Below, piece after piece: positions 35,223 to 45,478 of a stretch of DNA of 64,000 bases. The position numbers and the translations under genes were made by a program. The DNA comes from Alphaproteobacteria bacterium. GTDB taxonomy: Bacteria; Pseudomonadota; Alphaproteobacteria; Rhodobacterales; Rhodobacteraceae. Location of the stretch: assembly GCA_030429495.1 (NCBI GenBank), contig JAUIFH010000003.1, positions 434,001 through 498,000 on the forward strand, read 5' to 3'. Under the pieces are notes generated by a model. That model was not told the origin of the DNA. It worked only from the letters and a program-made list of their open reading frames with translations, and ran no database searches. Every line of letters starts with the position of its first letter. Position 1 is the first letter of the stretch.

Positions 35223-37322
35223 ATGTCCCAGGACATCCAGCACCACGACATGCCGAAGGACGCACCCGACCTCGGGCTGCACGATCCCTTGGCCGAGAGC
35301 TTTCCGGCGACACCCGAAGGCCGCGCGCTTTTCTGGATCGCCGTTGCATTCTCCGTGTTCCAGATCGCCACAGCGGCGCATCTGGTCGACCTGTCCAGCC
35401 AGATCGTGCGGGCCGTCCATGTCGGCTTCCTGACGCTGCTGGGCTTTCCCCTGCTCGCCGCGCTAAAACGGAAACCCGTCGCATTCAAGACACTTGCCTG
35501 GGGGATGGCGGCGGCGGGCATCGTCGTGGCGCTCTACCAGTGGTGGGAATACACGCCGCTTCTCCTGCGGGCAGGCGACCCGCTGCCCCGCGACATCGTC
35601 CTTGGCATCGTGGCGCTGGCCACCGTCTTCGCCGCCGCGTGGCTTTTGATGGGCCCTGCCCTTCCGATCATCGCGGGGTGCTTCCTAGCCTACTGCTTCT
35701 GGGGCGAATACCTGCCTTCGCCGCTGAACCACCGGGGTTACGACTTCAGTCAGGTCATCGACCACATGGCCTACGGGACGGAAGGGATCTACGGCATCCC
35801 GACCTATGTCTCCTCGTCCTATATCTTCCTCTTCATCCTTTTCGGCTCGTTCCTTGAACGCGCGGGGATGATCCGGCTTTTCACCGACGTGTCGCTTGGC
35901 CTCGTCGGCCATAAACAGGGGGGCGCGGCGAAGGTCGCCGTCGTCTCCTCGGGCCTCATGGGCACGATCTCCGGCTCTGGCGTCGCCAATGTCGTCACCA
36001 CCGGCCAGTTCACCATTCCGCTGATGAAGAGCTTCGGCTACCGGCCAGCCTTCGCGGGCGGCGTCGAGTCGACCGCCTCGATGGGCGGGCAGCTGATGCC
36101 GCCGGTCATGGGCGCCGTCGCCTTCATCATGGCCGAGACACTGGGCGTCGAATATGTCGAGGTGGTCAAGGCCGCGCTCATCCCCGCGATCCTCTATTTC
36201 GCCTCGGCCTTCTGGATGGTGCATCTGGAGGCCGGGCGGCACGGGCTGAAGGGCATGGCGAAGGCAGACCTGCCTTCGCCGATGAAGGCGTTGAAGGAAA
36301 ACTGGTATCTGATCCTGCCTCTGGCGGTGCTGGTCTACCTGCTCTTCTCCGGCTTCACGCCCCTCTTTGCCGGAACCATCGGCCTTGCGATGACGGTGAT
36401 GCTGATCCTCGGCGGTTCCATCGCCTTGGGACTGCCCGAGGGCGTCATCCGCATCCTCTTCTGGGTCGGCCTCGGTGCTGTCGCCGCCGCCTTCTTCGAA
36501 TTCGGCATCATGCCGGTAGCCATCGCCATCGCCGCGCTGATCGGCTGGAACGCGATCTCCAAAGGTGGACGCGAGACATTGGCGCTCTGCCGCGACAGCC
36601 TGGCGGAAGGCGCGAAGACCGCGCTCCCCGTTGGCATCGCCTGCGCTCTCGTGGGCATCATCATCGGCACGATGACCCTGACCGGCGCGGCGAACACCTT
36701 CGGGCAGTTCATCGTTCATGTCGGTGAAAACAGCCTGATCCTGTCGCTGATCCTGACGATGATCACCTGCATCATCCTCGGCATGGGCATCCCGACGATC
36801 CCGAACTACATCATCACCTCCTCCATCGCCGGTCCGGCGCTGCTGGCCCTCGGCGTGCCGCTGATCGTCAGCCACATGTTCGTCTTCTACTTCGGCATCC
36901 TCGCCGACCTGACACCGCCCGTGGCCCTGGCCTGCTTCGCCGCCGCGCCGATCGCCAAGGAGAACGGCCTGAAGATCTCGATGGAAGCGATCAAGGTCGC
37001 CGCTGCCGGCTTCGTCATTCCCTTCATGGCGGTCTACACGCCGACGCTGATGCTGCAGGATGGCGGCCCGCTGGCCGAGGCCTTCGGGTTCTGGCCCGCC
37101 GTCGCCTATATCGTCACGAAGACGGTGATCGCCATCGGCCTCTGGGGCGCCGCCGTCATCGGCTGGCTTGGCCAACCGCTAGGCTGGCCCATGCGGGCGC
37201 TGGCCGCCGTCGCCGCGATCACGCTCGTCGCCGCCCTGCCCCTGACCGACGAGGCGGGCTTTGCACTCGCCGTCGGCTTTGCCGCGCTCGTCTGGCGCGG
37301 GCGGGCGGCGCGGACGGCATGA
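35223..37322 (+). CDS. TRAP transporter fused permease (DctQM fusion, TAXI type)
   Basis: 699 residues with membrane segments along most of the length. The N-terminal ~170 residues correspond to the small permease and the rest to DctM, including GVANVVTTGQFTIPLMKSFGYRPAFAGGVESTASMGGQLMPPVMGAVAFI and MGIPTIPNYIITSSIAGPALLALG. Such fused permeases go with TAXI binding proteins. DUF1850 overlaps its stop by 4 bp. Confidence 0.94.
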   Translation: MSQDIQHHDMPKDAPDLGLHDPLAESFPATPEGRALFWIAVAFSVFQIATAAHLVDLSSQIVRAVHVGFLTLLGFPLLAALKRKPVAFKTLAWGMAAAGIVVALYQWWEYTPLLLRAGDPLPRDIVLGIVALATVFAAAWLLMGPALPIIAGCFLAYCFWGEYLPSPLNHRGYDFSQVIDHMAYGTEGIYGIPTYVSSSYIFLFILFGSFLERAGMIRLFTDVSLGLVGHKQGGAAKVAVVSSGLMGTISGSGVANVVTTGQFTIPLMKSFGYRPAFAGGVESTASMGGQLMPPVMGAVAFIMAETLGVEYVEVVKAALIPAILYFASAFWMVHLEAGRHGLKGMAKADLPSPMKALKENWYLILPLAVLVYLLFSGFTPLFAGTIGLAMTVMLILGGSIALGLPEGVIRILFWVGLGAVAAAFFEFGIMPVAIAIAALIGWNAISKGGRETLALCRDSLAEGAKTALPVGIACALVGIIIGTMTLTGAANTFGQFIVHVGENSLILSLILTMITCIILGMGIPTIPNYIITSSIAGPALLALGVPLIVSHMFVFYFGILADLTPPVALACFAAAPIAKENGLKISMEAIKVAAAGFVIPFMAVYTPTLMLQDGGPLAEAFGFWPAVAYIVTKTVIAIGLWGAAVIGWLGQPLGWPMRALAAVAAITLVAALPLTDEAGFALAVGFAALVWRGRAARTA

Positions 37323-37684
37323 GCGGCGCCTGCCTCCTCGTCGGCGCGACGGCGCTGACGCTGGCCTCGGGCGGGTTCGACCTGACATGGCGGCATTCGG
37401 TCGAGAAGACCGAATGGCGGGAAAGCTGGGCGGTGGGCGAGAAAGGTCTGCGCCTGACCGAAGCCGCCGTGAAGGGCTCCGGCGCGGGGATGGATCCCGG
37501 GTCGGGCGCGATACTCGAAGGCGACTGGTGGGTCTGGACGCCCGACCTGCCCCCCGTCACAAACCTCACCCTCGCCGCCTCCGGCGCGACGGGCGGTGGC
37601 TGGCGGTTGTGCGACGGCGCGACCTGCCACGAAATCGGCGCAGGCCCCGGCGCGGCGATCCGCCTTGCCCCCTGCGGCGGCTGA
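37319..37684 (+). CDS. DUF1850 protein associated with TAXI-TRAP transporter
   Basis: 121 residues. A short hydrophobic N-terminus and the DUF1850 pattern FDLTWRHSVEKTEWRESWAV ... LTEAAVKGSGAGMDPGSGA. DUF1850 genes often sit beside TAXI-TRAP permeases and no function is known. Four-base overlap with the permease indicates coupled translation. Confidence 0.88.
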   Translation: MSGACLLVGATALTLASGGFDLTWRHSVEKTEWRESWAVGEKGLRLTEAAVKGSGAGMDPGSGAILEGDWWVWTPDLPPVTNLTLAASGATGGGWRLCDGATCHEIGAGPGAAIRLAPCGG

Positions 37685-37794
37685 CCCGATGCGCGCCCGT
37701 GACCTGACCGCCCCGCTCAGCTACGCTTCGCCCCGAATCCACGGGGCGGAGGGTACCGGGCGTGCGGCACGAACGGGCGGGAAAGACTAGCCGG

Positions 37795-39564
37795 ATGGCG
37801 ACGCGCCGCCTTCTCGCCGTCGTCCTCATCGTTGCGGCGCTCGCAGCCGGTCTCGGCTACACGCTCGCCCATCGCATGGGGCTTGCGGCCCTCGATCAAG
37901 AGCTTGACCAGTCGCTGATCCTGACCCGCCGCGCCATCGAGGCCGAGATCGAGCGCTACCGCGCCCTGCCCGATGTCGCGGCTGAGGATGTGCGGATCGC
38001 CCGCGCGCTGGCCGACCGGACCTCGGCCGGGGCGACCGGCGCCGCCAGCCGCTATCTGGAGACCATCGCCGCGAAATCCGGGGCCACGCATCTGTACCTG
38101 ATGGACGGCGACGGCGCGGTCATCGCCGCCTCGAACTGGAACACGGATCTGAGCTTCGTCGGCGAGAACTACAGCTTCCGCCCCTATTTCCAGGATGCGC
38201 TCGCGACCGGACGCGGCGGCTTCTACGCCATAGGCGTGACGACCCGGACGCCGGGCTATTTCCTCTCCTCCCGAATCGGCCCGCCCGATGCGCCGGCCGT
38301 GATCGCGACGAAGATCGACGTGACGCCGCTGGAACGGACGTGGAAAAGTGCGGGCGTTTCCCTTGCCGTGGCCGACCGCGACGGGGTCGTGTTCCTCTCG
38401 GGCGTCGACGACTGGCGCTACCGACCACTCCGGCCGCTGTCGCCCGAGGCGTTGTCGAGGCTGGCCGAGGTGCGGACGTACGAGGGGATCGACCTTGCCC
38501 GCGCCGAACCGCTCCTGTCCACGGGCGCCACAGACGGCGCACTGTCCTTGACCGGCCCCGACGGCGCGGCACTTCGCGGCCGGACGGCGCTGATCCCGGT
38601 AGACGGCTGGCAGGTGATCTCGGCCGCCCCCCTCGCCCCGGTCACGCTGGCCGCCGCGCTCTGGTCGGCCGGAGCCGCGCTCGTCGCGATGGCGACGACC
38701 GCGCTCGCCATGATCCTCAACCAGCGCCGCCAACTCATTCAGCTTCGCCTGAGGCAAGGTGCGCTGCTGGAGGCGCGGGTGACTGAGCGCACCCGCGAAC
38801 TGGCACATGAGATCGAGGCACGGCGGAAGACCGAGGCCGACCTGCGCGCGGCGCAGGAAACCCTCGTCCATACCGAGAAGATGGCCGCCCTCGGCCGCAT
38901 GTCGGCCGCCATCGTGCACGAAATGAGCCAGCCGCTCGCGGCGATGGAGGCGACACTGGCGGCAGCGGAGCTGTCGCGGGATGCGGACAAGACCACCGCC
39001 CGGATCGGCACCGCGCGCAACCTCATCCGCCGGATGCAGCGCACGACGAAGCATCTGAAAAGCTTCAGCCGCAAGGACCAGAACACCCGCACGCTCACCG
39101 ACCTCAACAAGGTCGCCGAGAACGCGCTTGACCTCGTGGCGCCGCGCGCCAAGGCGGCGGGCGTGACGCCCGGCTTCCTCCCGACCGACCCGGCGCCCCT
39201 CGTCATGGCCGGGCCGGTGCGGCTGGAACAGGTCTGCCTCAACCTGCTTCTGAACGCCCTCGACGCGGTCGAGGGGCGCGACGGCGCCTCGGTCACGGTG
39301 ACGACGGGGACGCGGGACGGCACCGCCTTCCTTGCCGTCGCCGATACCGGCACCGGCATCGCGGCGGAAGACATGGCGCGCGTGACCGAGCCCTTCTTCT
39401 CGACCAAGATCACCGGCGAGGGGCTGGGCCTCGGGCTTTCCATCAGCCAGGCGATCGTCACCGAATTCGGCGGACGGATCGACATCGCCTCCGACCCCGG
39501 CCGGGGCACGACCGTCACCGTCGCCCTACCGGCTGTGGAAGCCACGCGGGAGGCCGCCGAATGA
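37795..39564 (+). CDS. DctB-like sensor histidine kinase (second pair)
   Basis: 589 residues from MATRRLLAVVLIV. Two membrane segments flank a periplasmic sensor domain (SGATHLYLMDGDGAVIAASNWNTDLSFVGENYSFRPYF is a dCache motif). HisKA has AALGRMSAAIVHEMSQPLAAM and the ATPase part has NLLLNALDAV and GLGLGLSISQAIV. It is a paralogue of the kinase at 32237. A GTG 33 bp upstream with a good GGAGGG is an equally possible start. Downstream of the TAXI-TRAP genes, so it probably senses their solute. Confidence 0.9.
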   Translation: MATRRLLAVVLIVAALAAGLGYTLAHRMGLAALDQELDQSLILTRRAIEAEIERYRALPDVAAEDVRIARALADRTSAGATGAASRYLETIAAKSGATHLYLMDGDGAVIAASNWNTDLSFVGENYSFRPYFQDALATGRGGFYAIGVTTRTPGYFLSSRIGPPDAPAVIATKIDVTPLERTWKSAGVSLAVADRDGVVFLSGVDDWRYRPLRPLSPEALSRLAEVRTYEGIDLARAEPLLSTGATDGALSLTGPDGAALRGRTALIPVDGWQVISAAPLAPVTLAAALWSAGAALVAMATTALAMILNQRRQLIQLRLRQGALLEARVTERTRELAHEIEARRKTEADLRAAQETLVHTEKMAALGRMSAAIVHEMSQPLAAMEATLAAAELSRDADKTTARIGTARNLIRRMQRTTKHLKSFSRKDQNTRTLTDLNKVAENALDLVAPRAKAAGVTPGFLPTDPAPLVMAGPVRLEQVCLNLLLNALDAVEGRDGASVTVTTGTRDGTAFLAVADTGTGIAAEDMARVTEPFFSTKITGEGLGLGLSISQAIVTEFGGRIDIASDPGRGTTVTVALPAVEATREAAE

Positions 39565-40862
39565 CCGGCCTCGTGTTCGTCGTGGACGACGACGCCGACC
39601 ACCTCGCCGCCGCGACCGACCTGATCGAGGCGGGTGGACACGACGCGCAGGGCTTCGCCTCCGCCGCCGAGGCGCTCGCCGCACTCGACACCGCCGATCC
39701 GGGTGTGATCCTGACCGATCTCAGGATGCCGGGCATGGACGGCTTCGGCCTGATCGCGGCGCTGAGGGAACGCGGCGGCGATCATCCGGTGATCGTGATG
39801 ACCGGGCATGGCGACGTGGCGCAGGCCGTGCGCGCGATCCGCGAGGGGGCCGAGGATTTCCTGGAAAAGCCCTACGATGCGGACCACCTCCTCCACGTCC
39901 TCGACCGCACGCTGAAGGCCCGCGCGACCCGCGCCGAGCTTGCCCGCCTGCGCGCCGGAATGGAGCCCGAGATCCTCGGCGACAGCCCCGGCATCGCCGC
40001 GCTCCGCGCCCGCATCGCGGCACTCGCCCCCCTCGACGTGGACATCGTCGTCACCGGCCCGACCGGCTCCGGCAAGGAACTGGTCGCCCGCGCGCTGCAC
40101 GCGGCCAGCCCCCGGCACGCGGGCCGCTACGTCGCGCTGAACTGCGCCGCGCTCCCCGAGGCGCTGTTCGAGGCCGAGGTCTTCGGCCATGCCGCCGGCG
40201 CCTTTCCCGGCGCCACCGCCGACCGGCCGGGCAAGCTGGAACTGGCCTCCGGCGGCACTCTGGTTCTGGACGAGATCGAGGCGATGCCGCTTGCGCTTCA
40301 GGCAAAACTCCTCCGCGCGCTTCAGGAACGCAAGGTCGAACGGCTGGGCGAAAACCGGCTCCGCCCGCTCGACCTCCGCGTCGTCGTCATCTCCAAGGCC
40401 GACCTCAAGGCGATGAGCTATGAGGGCACGTTCCGCCCCGACCTCTTCTACCGCCTCGCCGGGGCCGAGATCGCGACCCTGCCCTTGTCCGACATGGGGG
40501 CCGACATCTCCCTCCTCTTCGCCCATTTCGCCGCAAGCGCCGCCGCCCGCCACGGCCGCCCCGCGCCCGAGATCGACTTCGCGACCCGCCGCGCCCTCTC
40601 CCGCCGCGCCTGGCCCGGCAATGTGCGCGAGTTGAAGGCCGCCGCCGAACGCTTCGCGCTCGGGATCGATACCGCAGAGGCCGCCGCAACCCGCGCGATC
40701 ACCGGCGACACGCTCGCCGACCGGCTCCTCGATTTCGAGGCGCGCGAGATCCGCGCGGCTCTCGAAAGCTGCCGGGGCAATACCGAACGCGCGGCCGAGC
40801 TTCTCGGCCTGCCGCGCCGCACGCTGAACGACAAGATGAAGCGGCTCGGCATCACTGCCTGA
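39561..40862 (+). CDS. DctD-like response regulator with GAFPGA loop (second pair)
   Basis: 433 residues: receiver (Asp53, Lys103), AAA+ with intact Walker A GPTGSGKE (166-173) and Walker B LVLDEIE, and a Fis-type helix-turn-helix (NTERAAELLGLPRRTLNDKMKRLG). The sigma-54 contact loop reads GAFPGA (213-218) instead of GAFTGA; the Thr is important in known activators, so sigma-54 activation may be lost or altered. Overlaps the kinase gene by 4 bp. Paralogue of the regulator at 31011. Confidence 0.9.
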   Translation: MTGLVFVVDDDADHLAAATDLIEAGGHDAQGFASAAEALAALDTADPGVILTDLRMPGMDGFGLIAALRERGGDHPVIVMTGHGDVAQAVRAIREGAEDFLEKPYDADHLLHVLDRTLKARATRAELARLRAGMEPEILGDSPGIAALRARIAALAPLDVDIVVTGPTGSGKELVARALHAASPRHAGRYVALNCAALPEALFEAEVFGHAAGAFPGATADRPGKLELASGGTLVLDEIEAMPLALQAKLLRALQERKVERLGENRLRPLDLRVVVISKADLKAMSYEGTFRPDLFYRLAGAEIATLPLSDMGADISLLFAHFAASAAARHGRPAPEIDFATRRALSRRAWPGNVRELKAAAERFALGIDTAEAAATRAITGDTLADRLLDFEAREIRAALESCRGNTERAAELLGLPRRTLNDKMKRLGITA

Positions 40863-40932
40863 GCGCGTCAAAACATTTGCAGGCAAACGAGTCTTGTGGG
40901 ACCATCGCCCCGATCCAAGGAAGAGGTGCGCC

Positions 40933-42129
40933 ATGGCCGATCCCGCCCCTGCCCCCGCCGGCAAGACCCGTCTCGTCATCCGCAATATCGGCCAGATCCT
41001 GTCGGGAAGGATCGAGGAACCGCTGATCGACGGCGATTGCGTGGTCTGCGACGGCGACCGGATCACGGCGGTAGGTTACGCAAAAGACCTCGACACCGAC
41101 GGCGCGACGACGGTGGTCGACGCCAAGGGCGTGACGCTCTGCCCCGGTCTCATCGACAGCCATGTCCACCCGGTGATCGGCGACTACACACCAAGACAGC
41201 AGCAGCTGAACTGGATCGACTCATGCCTCCACGGGGGTGTCACCACGATGATTTCAGCCGGCGAGGTTCACGCGCCGGGCCGCCCCAAGGACATCGTCGG
41301 CCTCAAGGCGATGGCCATCGCTTCGCAGCGCTGGTACGAGAATTTCCGCCCCTCCGGCGTCAAGGTCCATTCCGGCGCCCCGGTGCTGGAAGAGGGCATG
41401 GTCGAAAGCGACTTCAAGGACCTCGCCGAGGCCGGCGTGAAGCTTCTGGGCGAGGTCGGGCTGGGCTCCGTCAAGGCGGGCGAGACCGCCGCCCAGATGG
41501 TCAAATGGGCGAGGAAATACGGCATCCAGTCCACAATCCACACAGGCGGCCCTTCGATCCCCGGCTCCGGCCTCATCGACAAGGACGTGGTGCTTGAGGC
41601 CGACGCCGACATCATCGGCCATATCAACGGCGGTCACACCGCTTTGCCCGACGACCAGATCACCTGCCTTTGCGAAAGCTGCCTGCGCGGTATCGAGATC
41701 GTCCACAACGGCAACGAACGCGCCGGCCTCCTCGCCATGCGCACGGCCTTCGAGCTTGGCCAACCTGAGCGCATCATCCTCGGCACCGACGCGCCCGCAG
41801 GCTCCGGTGTCCAGCCGCTCGGCATCCTGCGCATGATCGCCATGCTCTCCAGTTTGGGTGATATCCCGCCGGAAATCGCCTTCTGCTTTGCCACCGGCAA
41901 CACGGCGCGGATGCGTGACCTTGATTGTGGCATCATCGAACCCGGCAAGGCGGCCGACTTCGTCCTGATCGACATGGCCCAGCACGCGCCGGGCGGCTCC
42001 ATGCTCGGCTCGGTCCATCAGGGCAACCTGCCCGGCGTCGGTATGACCATCATCGACGGTATCGTGCGCACGACGCGCAGCCGCAATACGCCGCCCGCGA
42101 CACGACTGCCGGAAATCGTCGGCGCCTGA
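40933..42129 (+). CDS. Enamidase-like amidohydrolase
   Basis: 398 residues. Metal site pattern SHVHP near 76, catalytic region IHTGGPSIPGSGLIDKD, HINGGHTALP and GTDAPAGSGVQPLGILR. The arrangement YTPRQQQLNWIDSCLHGGVTTMISAGEVHAPGRPKD closely recalls the enamidase of Eubacterium barkeri, which opens 1,4,5,6-tetrahydro-6-oxonicotinate in nicotinate fermentation. No other genes of that pathway are present, so the real substrate may be another cyclic enamide or lactam. Downstream of the second regulator pair with AGAGG before the ATG; possibly linked to the TAXI-TRAP importer. Confidence 0.85.
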   Translation: MADPAPAPAGKTRLVIRNIGQILSGRIEEPLIDGDCVVCDGDRITAVGYAKDLDTDGATTVVDAKGVTLCPGLIDSHVHPVIGDYTPRQQQLNWIDSCLHGGVTTMISAGEVHAPGRPKDIVGLKAMAIASQRWYENFRPSGVKVHSGAPVLEEGMVESDFKDLAEAGVKLLGEVGLGSVKAGETAAQMVKWARKYGIQSTIHTGGPSIPGSGLIDKDVVLEADADIIGHINGGHTALPDDQITCLCESCLRGIEIVHNGNERAGLLAMRTAFELGQPERIILGTDAPAGSGVQPLGILRMIAMLSSLGDIPPEIAFCFATGNTARMRDLDCGIIEPGKAADFVLIDMAQHAPGGSMLGSVHQGNLPGVGMTIIDGIVRTTRSRNTPPATRLPEIVGA

Positions 42130-42192
42130 ACCGCCCCGGTTGCCTGTCGCGGCCGTTTGTTCCACCCTTCCCTCGCGAACGGGAGGACAACG

Positions 42193-43353
42193 ATGCCACT
42201 GAGCCTGACACCGATGGAAGCACGCGACCCGAAGGAAGCGCACCGCGCCGCCACAACGCTTGAGCTTTTCTTCGACCTCGTGAGCGTGATCGCCATAGCC
42301 GCCGTGACGGCGGGCTTTCATCACGCGATCTCGGAGGGTCACGGGATGGAGGCGCTGCCGCGCTTCCTGTTCCTCTTCGTTGCGATCTGGTGGGCGTGGA
42401 TGAACTACACCTGGTTCGCCTCGGCCTTCGACAATGACGACCGGATCTACCGGGTCCTTGTCATGGTCATCATGGGCGGCGAACTACTGTTCGCAGGCGG
42501 CGCTGAATACATCTTCGAAACGCTCGATTTCAGCTACGGCCTGCTCGGCTGGATTATCATGCGGCTGGCCATGGTCTGCCTCTGGCTGCGCGCGGCTTCC
42601 GGATGCCCTGAATACCGCACGACGGCGCTTCGATACGCGGCGGGCATCGCGGCCGCCCAGATCTGCTGGATCATCCTCTACTTCACCGCCGCCCCCGCCT
42701 CGACGGCCTTCTTCATCGACGGCTTTCTGTGCTTCCTCGTCGAGTTTTCCGTCCCGATCTTCGCGGAAAGCGCCCGCCCGACGCCCTTTCACCGCCATCA
42801 CATCATCGAACGCTACGGACTTCTGATGATCATCTCGCTGGGCGAGATACTTCTGTCGATCTCCCACGGCCTTGCCTACCTGTTCGGCGATCACCCCGAA
42901 CTGGGTGTCGTCGTTCCCTCAATCGCCGCCCTCGTCATCGTCTTCTCGATCTGGTGGGTCTATTTCTGCGAGACGGAGCATCTGCCAGCCGCGACGTTCT
43001 GGACCGCATTTGCCTGGGGTTACGGCCACGTCTTCATCTTCATGGCGACAGCCGCCGCCGGCGCGGCGATCGCCGCCTCGATCGACGTCGCCACGCACCA
43101 CACCCACACAACGCAGGCCGAGGTCTCGAAGTATCTCGGGGCGGCGATGGCGCTTGGCACGGCCGCGCTCTGGCTCACACGCGACCGCGCACTCCGCCTG
43201 CCTGCGCACCTCTCGCTTGCGTTGCCGGTCATGGCGCTCGCCTTCCTGTTTGCCGGTGCGCTCGGTCTGCCGGTCTGGGGCTTCGCGGTCCTCTCGGTCA
43301 TGCTCGTCCTCTGGCGGGCGCCGCACAGGACGGTGAAACCTGCCCACCCTTGA
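42193..43353 (+). CDS. Low temperature requirement protein A (LtrA) family membrane protein
   Basis: 386 residues, mostly hydrophobic. The start TTLELFFDLVSVIAIAAV and the motifs WWAWMNYTWFASAFDNDD and ERYGLLMIISLGEILLSIS are typical of LtrA. The function is unknown; the family was named from a Listeria mutant. GGGAGGACAACG precedes the ATG. No obvious link to its neighbours. Confidence 0.9.
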   Translation: MPLSLTPMEARDPKEAHRAATTLELFFDLVSVIAIAAVTAGFHHAISEGHGMEALPRFLFLFVAIWWAWMNYTWFASAFDNDDRIYRVLVMVIMGGELLFAGGAEYIFETLDFSYGLLGWIIMRLAMVCLWLRAASGCPEYRTTALRYAAGIAAAQICWIILYFTAAPASTAFFIDGFLCFLVEFSVPIFAESARPTPFHRHHIIERYGLLMIISLGEILLSISHGLAYLFGDHPELGVVVPSIAALVIVFSIWWVYFCETEHLPAATFWTAFAWGYGHVFIFMATAAAGAAIAASIDVATHHTHTTQAEVSKYLGAAMALGTAALWLTRDRALRLPAHLSLALPVMALAFLFAGALGLPVWGFAVLSVMLVLWRAPHRTVKPAHP

Positions 43354-43441
43354 CGGAGATTGACCGAAACCTGCCGCTGACGACCCTTGCACAGCGGGCG
43401 CCGTAGCCTAGAAAGGCGTGGCAGGACATCCGGAGACAGAC

Positions 43442-45478
43442 ATGAGCGACGATCCCCTCGTCATCTTCACGCCCTCGGGCAAGCGCGGCCGCTTTCCGGC
43501 GGGCACACCCGTCCTGACCGCGGCGCGGCAGCTTGGCGTCGATCTCGATTCCGTCTGCGGCGGGCGCGGTATCTGTTCGAAATGCCAGATCACGCCCGGT
43601 TACGGCGAGTTCGCCAAACACGGCGTGACGGTAAGCGAGGATGCGCTTTCCGAATGGAACGAAGTCGAGGCGCGCTACGACCGCATTCGCGGCCTGAAAC
43701 AGGGCCGCCGTCTTGGATGTCAGGCCAAGGTGATGGGCGACATCGTCATCGACGTGCCGCCGGAAAGCCAGGTCCACCGTCAGGTGATCCGCAAGTCCGC
43801 CACCCAGCGCGACATCATCATGGACCCCGCGACACATGCCTACTACGTCGAAGTGACGGAACCGGACATGCATTCGCCCTCGGGCGATTTTCAGCGCCTC
43901 TGCGACGCGCTTCGCGATCAGTGGCAGATCGACGGGCTCGAGGCCGAGGCGGGACTATTGGGCAAGCTCCAGCCCGCATTGCGCAAGGGCGAGTGGAAGG
44001 TCACGGTGGCCATTCACCGCGATCACCGCGACAAGCCGCGCATCATCGACATCTGGCCGGGTTTTTACGAAGGCCGCCTATACGGTCTGGCCATCGACCT
44101 CGGCTCCACCACCATCGCCGCGCATCTCTGCGATCTGCGCAATGGCAATGTGCTGGCCTCCTCCGGCCTGATGAACCCGCAGATTCGTTTTGGCGAGGAC
44201 CTGATGAGCCGGGTCAGCTATGCGATGATGAACCCCGGCGGCGACAGGGAAATGACCGAGGCCGTGCGCACCGCAATCAACGGACTGGCGCAATCCATCG
44301 CCACCGAGGCCGAAATCGACCCCGGCCAGATCGTCGAGACGGTCTTTGTCTGCAACCCGGTCATGCACCACCTTCTGCTGGGCATCGACCCGGTAGAGCT
44401 TGGCCAGGCCCCCTTCGCCCTGGCGACGTCTGACAGCCTGTCGCTCGCCGCGCGCGATCTGGACCTCAACGCGATCCATCCTCAGGCACGGATCTATATC
44501 CTGCCCTGCATCGCCGGTCATGTCGGCGCCGATTGCGCCGCCGTGGCGCTGTCGGAGGAACCCAACAAGTCCGAGGATATGGTTCTGATCGTCGATGTCG
44601 GCACCAATGCCGAGATCCTTCTCGGCAACAAGGAGCGGGTGCTTGCCTGTTCCTCGCCCACTGGCCCCGCCTTCGAGGGCGCGCAGATCAGCGCCGGACA
44701 GCGCGCCGCCCCCGGCGCCATCGAACGGGTGGAGATCGACCCCGAAACCAAGGAACCCCGCTTCCGCGTCATCGGCTGCGATATCTGGTCGAACGAAGAC
44801 GGCTTCGCCGCAGCCACGGCCCAGACCGGGATCACCGGCATCTGCGGCTCGGGTATCATCGAGGTCGTTGCCGAGATGCGGATGGCAGGCATTCTGGATG
44901 CAGGCGGGCTGATCGGGTCGGCCGAACAGGTCGGCACGAACCGCTGTATCGCGACAGGCCGGACGCACGCCTATGTGCTCTATGACGGCACGACCGGCGG
45001 CGGGCCGCTGATCACTGTCACTCAGGGCGATATCCGCGCGATTCAGCTTGCGAAATCGGCGCTCTATGCCGGCGCGCGGCTCCTGATGGACGAGTTGAAC
45101 ATCGACAAGGTCGACCGCGTCGTGCTGGCCGGTGCCTTCGGGGCCCACATCTCGCCGAAGCACGCCATGGTCCTCGGCATGATCCCGGACTGCCTGCTCG
45201 AAAAGGTCACCTCCGCCGGCAACGCCGCCGGCACCGGCGCGCGCATCGCGCTTTGCAACATCGCCGCCCGCGCGGCGATCGAAGAAGAGGTGTTCCGCAT
45301 CCACAAGGTCGAAACCGCGATCGAGCCGCGCTTTCAGGAGCATTTCGTGGCTGCCAACGCGATCCCCCATGCGACCGCGACCTTCCCGGAATTGTCGGCC
45401 ATCGTCACCCTGCCCGATGTCAGCTTCAACACCGCCGGATCGGGCGGCGAAGGCGGAAGGCGGCGGCGGCGCGGCTAG
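43442..45478 (+). CDS. RACo-like ferredoxin/ASKHA protein (DUF4445)
   Basis: 678 residues. The N-terminal 2Fe-2S domain has [10 protein letters not shown] (C-x5-C-x2-C) plus a fourth Cys in LGCQA, followed by a linker and an ASKHA-fold domain ([58 protein letters not shown]). Such proteins reactivate corrinoid methyltransferases by ATP-driven reduction of Co(II). The usual partners (corrinoid protein, MttB-like methyltransferase) are not in the window. GTG 24 bp upstream is an alternative start; GGAG favours the ATG. Confidence 0.88.
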   Translation: MSDDPLVIFTPSGKRGRFPAGTPVLTAARQLGVDLDSVCGGRGICSKCQITPGYGEFAKHGVTVSEDALSEWNEVEARYDRIRGLKQGRRLGCQAKVMGDIVIDVPPESQVHRQVIRKSATQRDIIMDPATHAYYVEVTEPDMHSPSGDFQRLCDALRDQWQIDGLEAEAGLLGKLQPALRKGEWKVTVAIHRDHRDKPRIIDIWPGFYEGRLYGLAIDLGSTTIAAHLCDLRNGNVLASSGLMNPQIRFGEDLMSRVSYAMMNPGGDREMTEAVRTAINGLAQSIATEAEIDPGQIVETVFVCNPVMHHLLLGIDPVELGQAPFALATSDSLSLAARDLDLNAIHPQARIYILPCIAGHVGADCAAVALSEEPNKSEDMVLIVDVGTNAEILLGNKERVLACSSPTGPAFEGAQISAGQRAAPGAIERVEIDPETKEPRFRVIGCDIWSNEDGFAAATAQTGITGICGSGIIEVVAEMRMAGILDAGGLIGSAEQVGTNRCIATGRTHAYVLYDGTTGGGPLITVTQGDIRAIQLAKSALYAGARLLMDELNIDKVDRVVLAGAFGAHISPKHAMVLGMIPDCLLEKVTSAGNAAGTGARIALCNIAARAAIEEEVFRIHKVETAIEPRFQEHFVAANAIPHATATFPELSAIVTLPDVSFNTAGSGGEGGRRRRRG

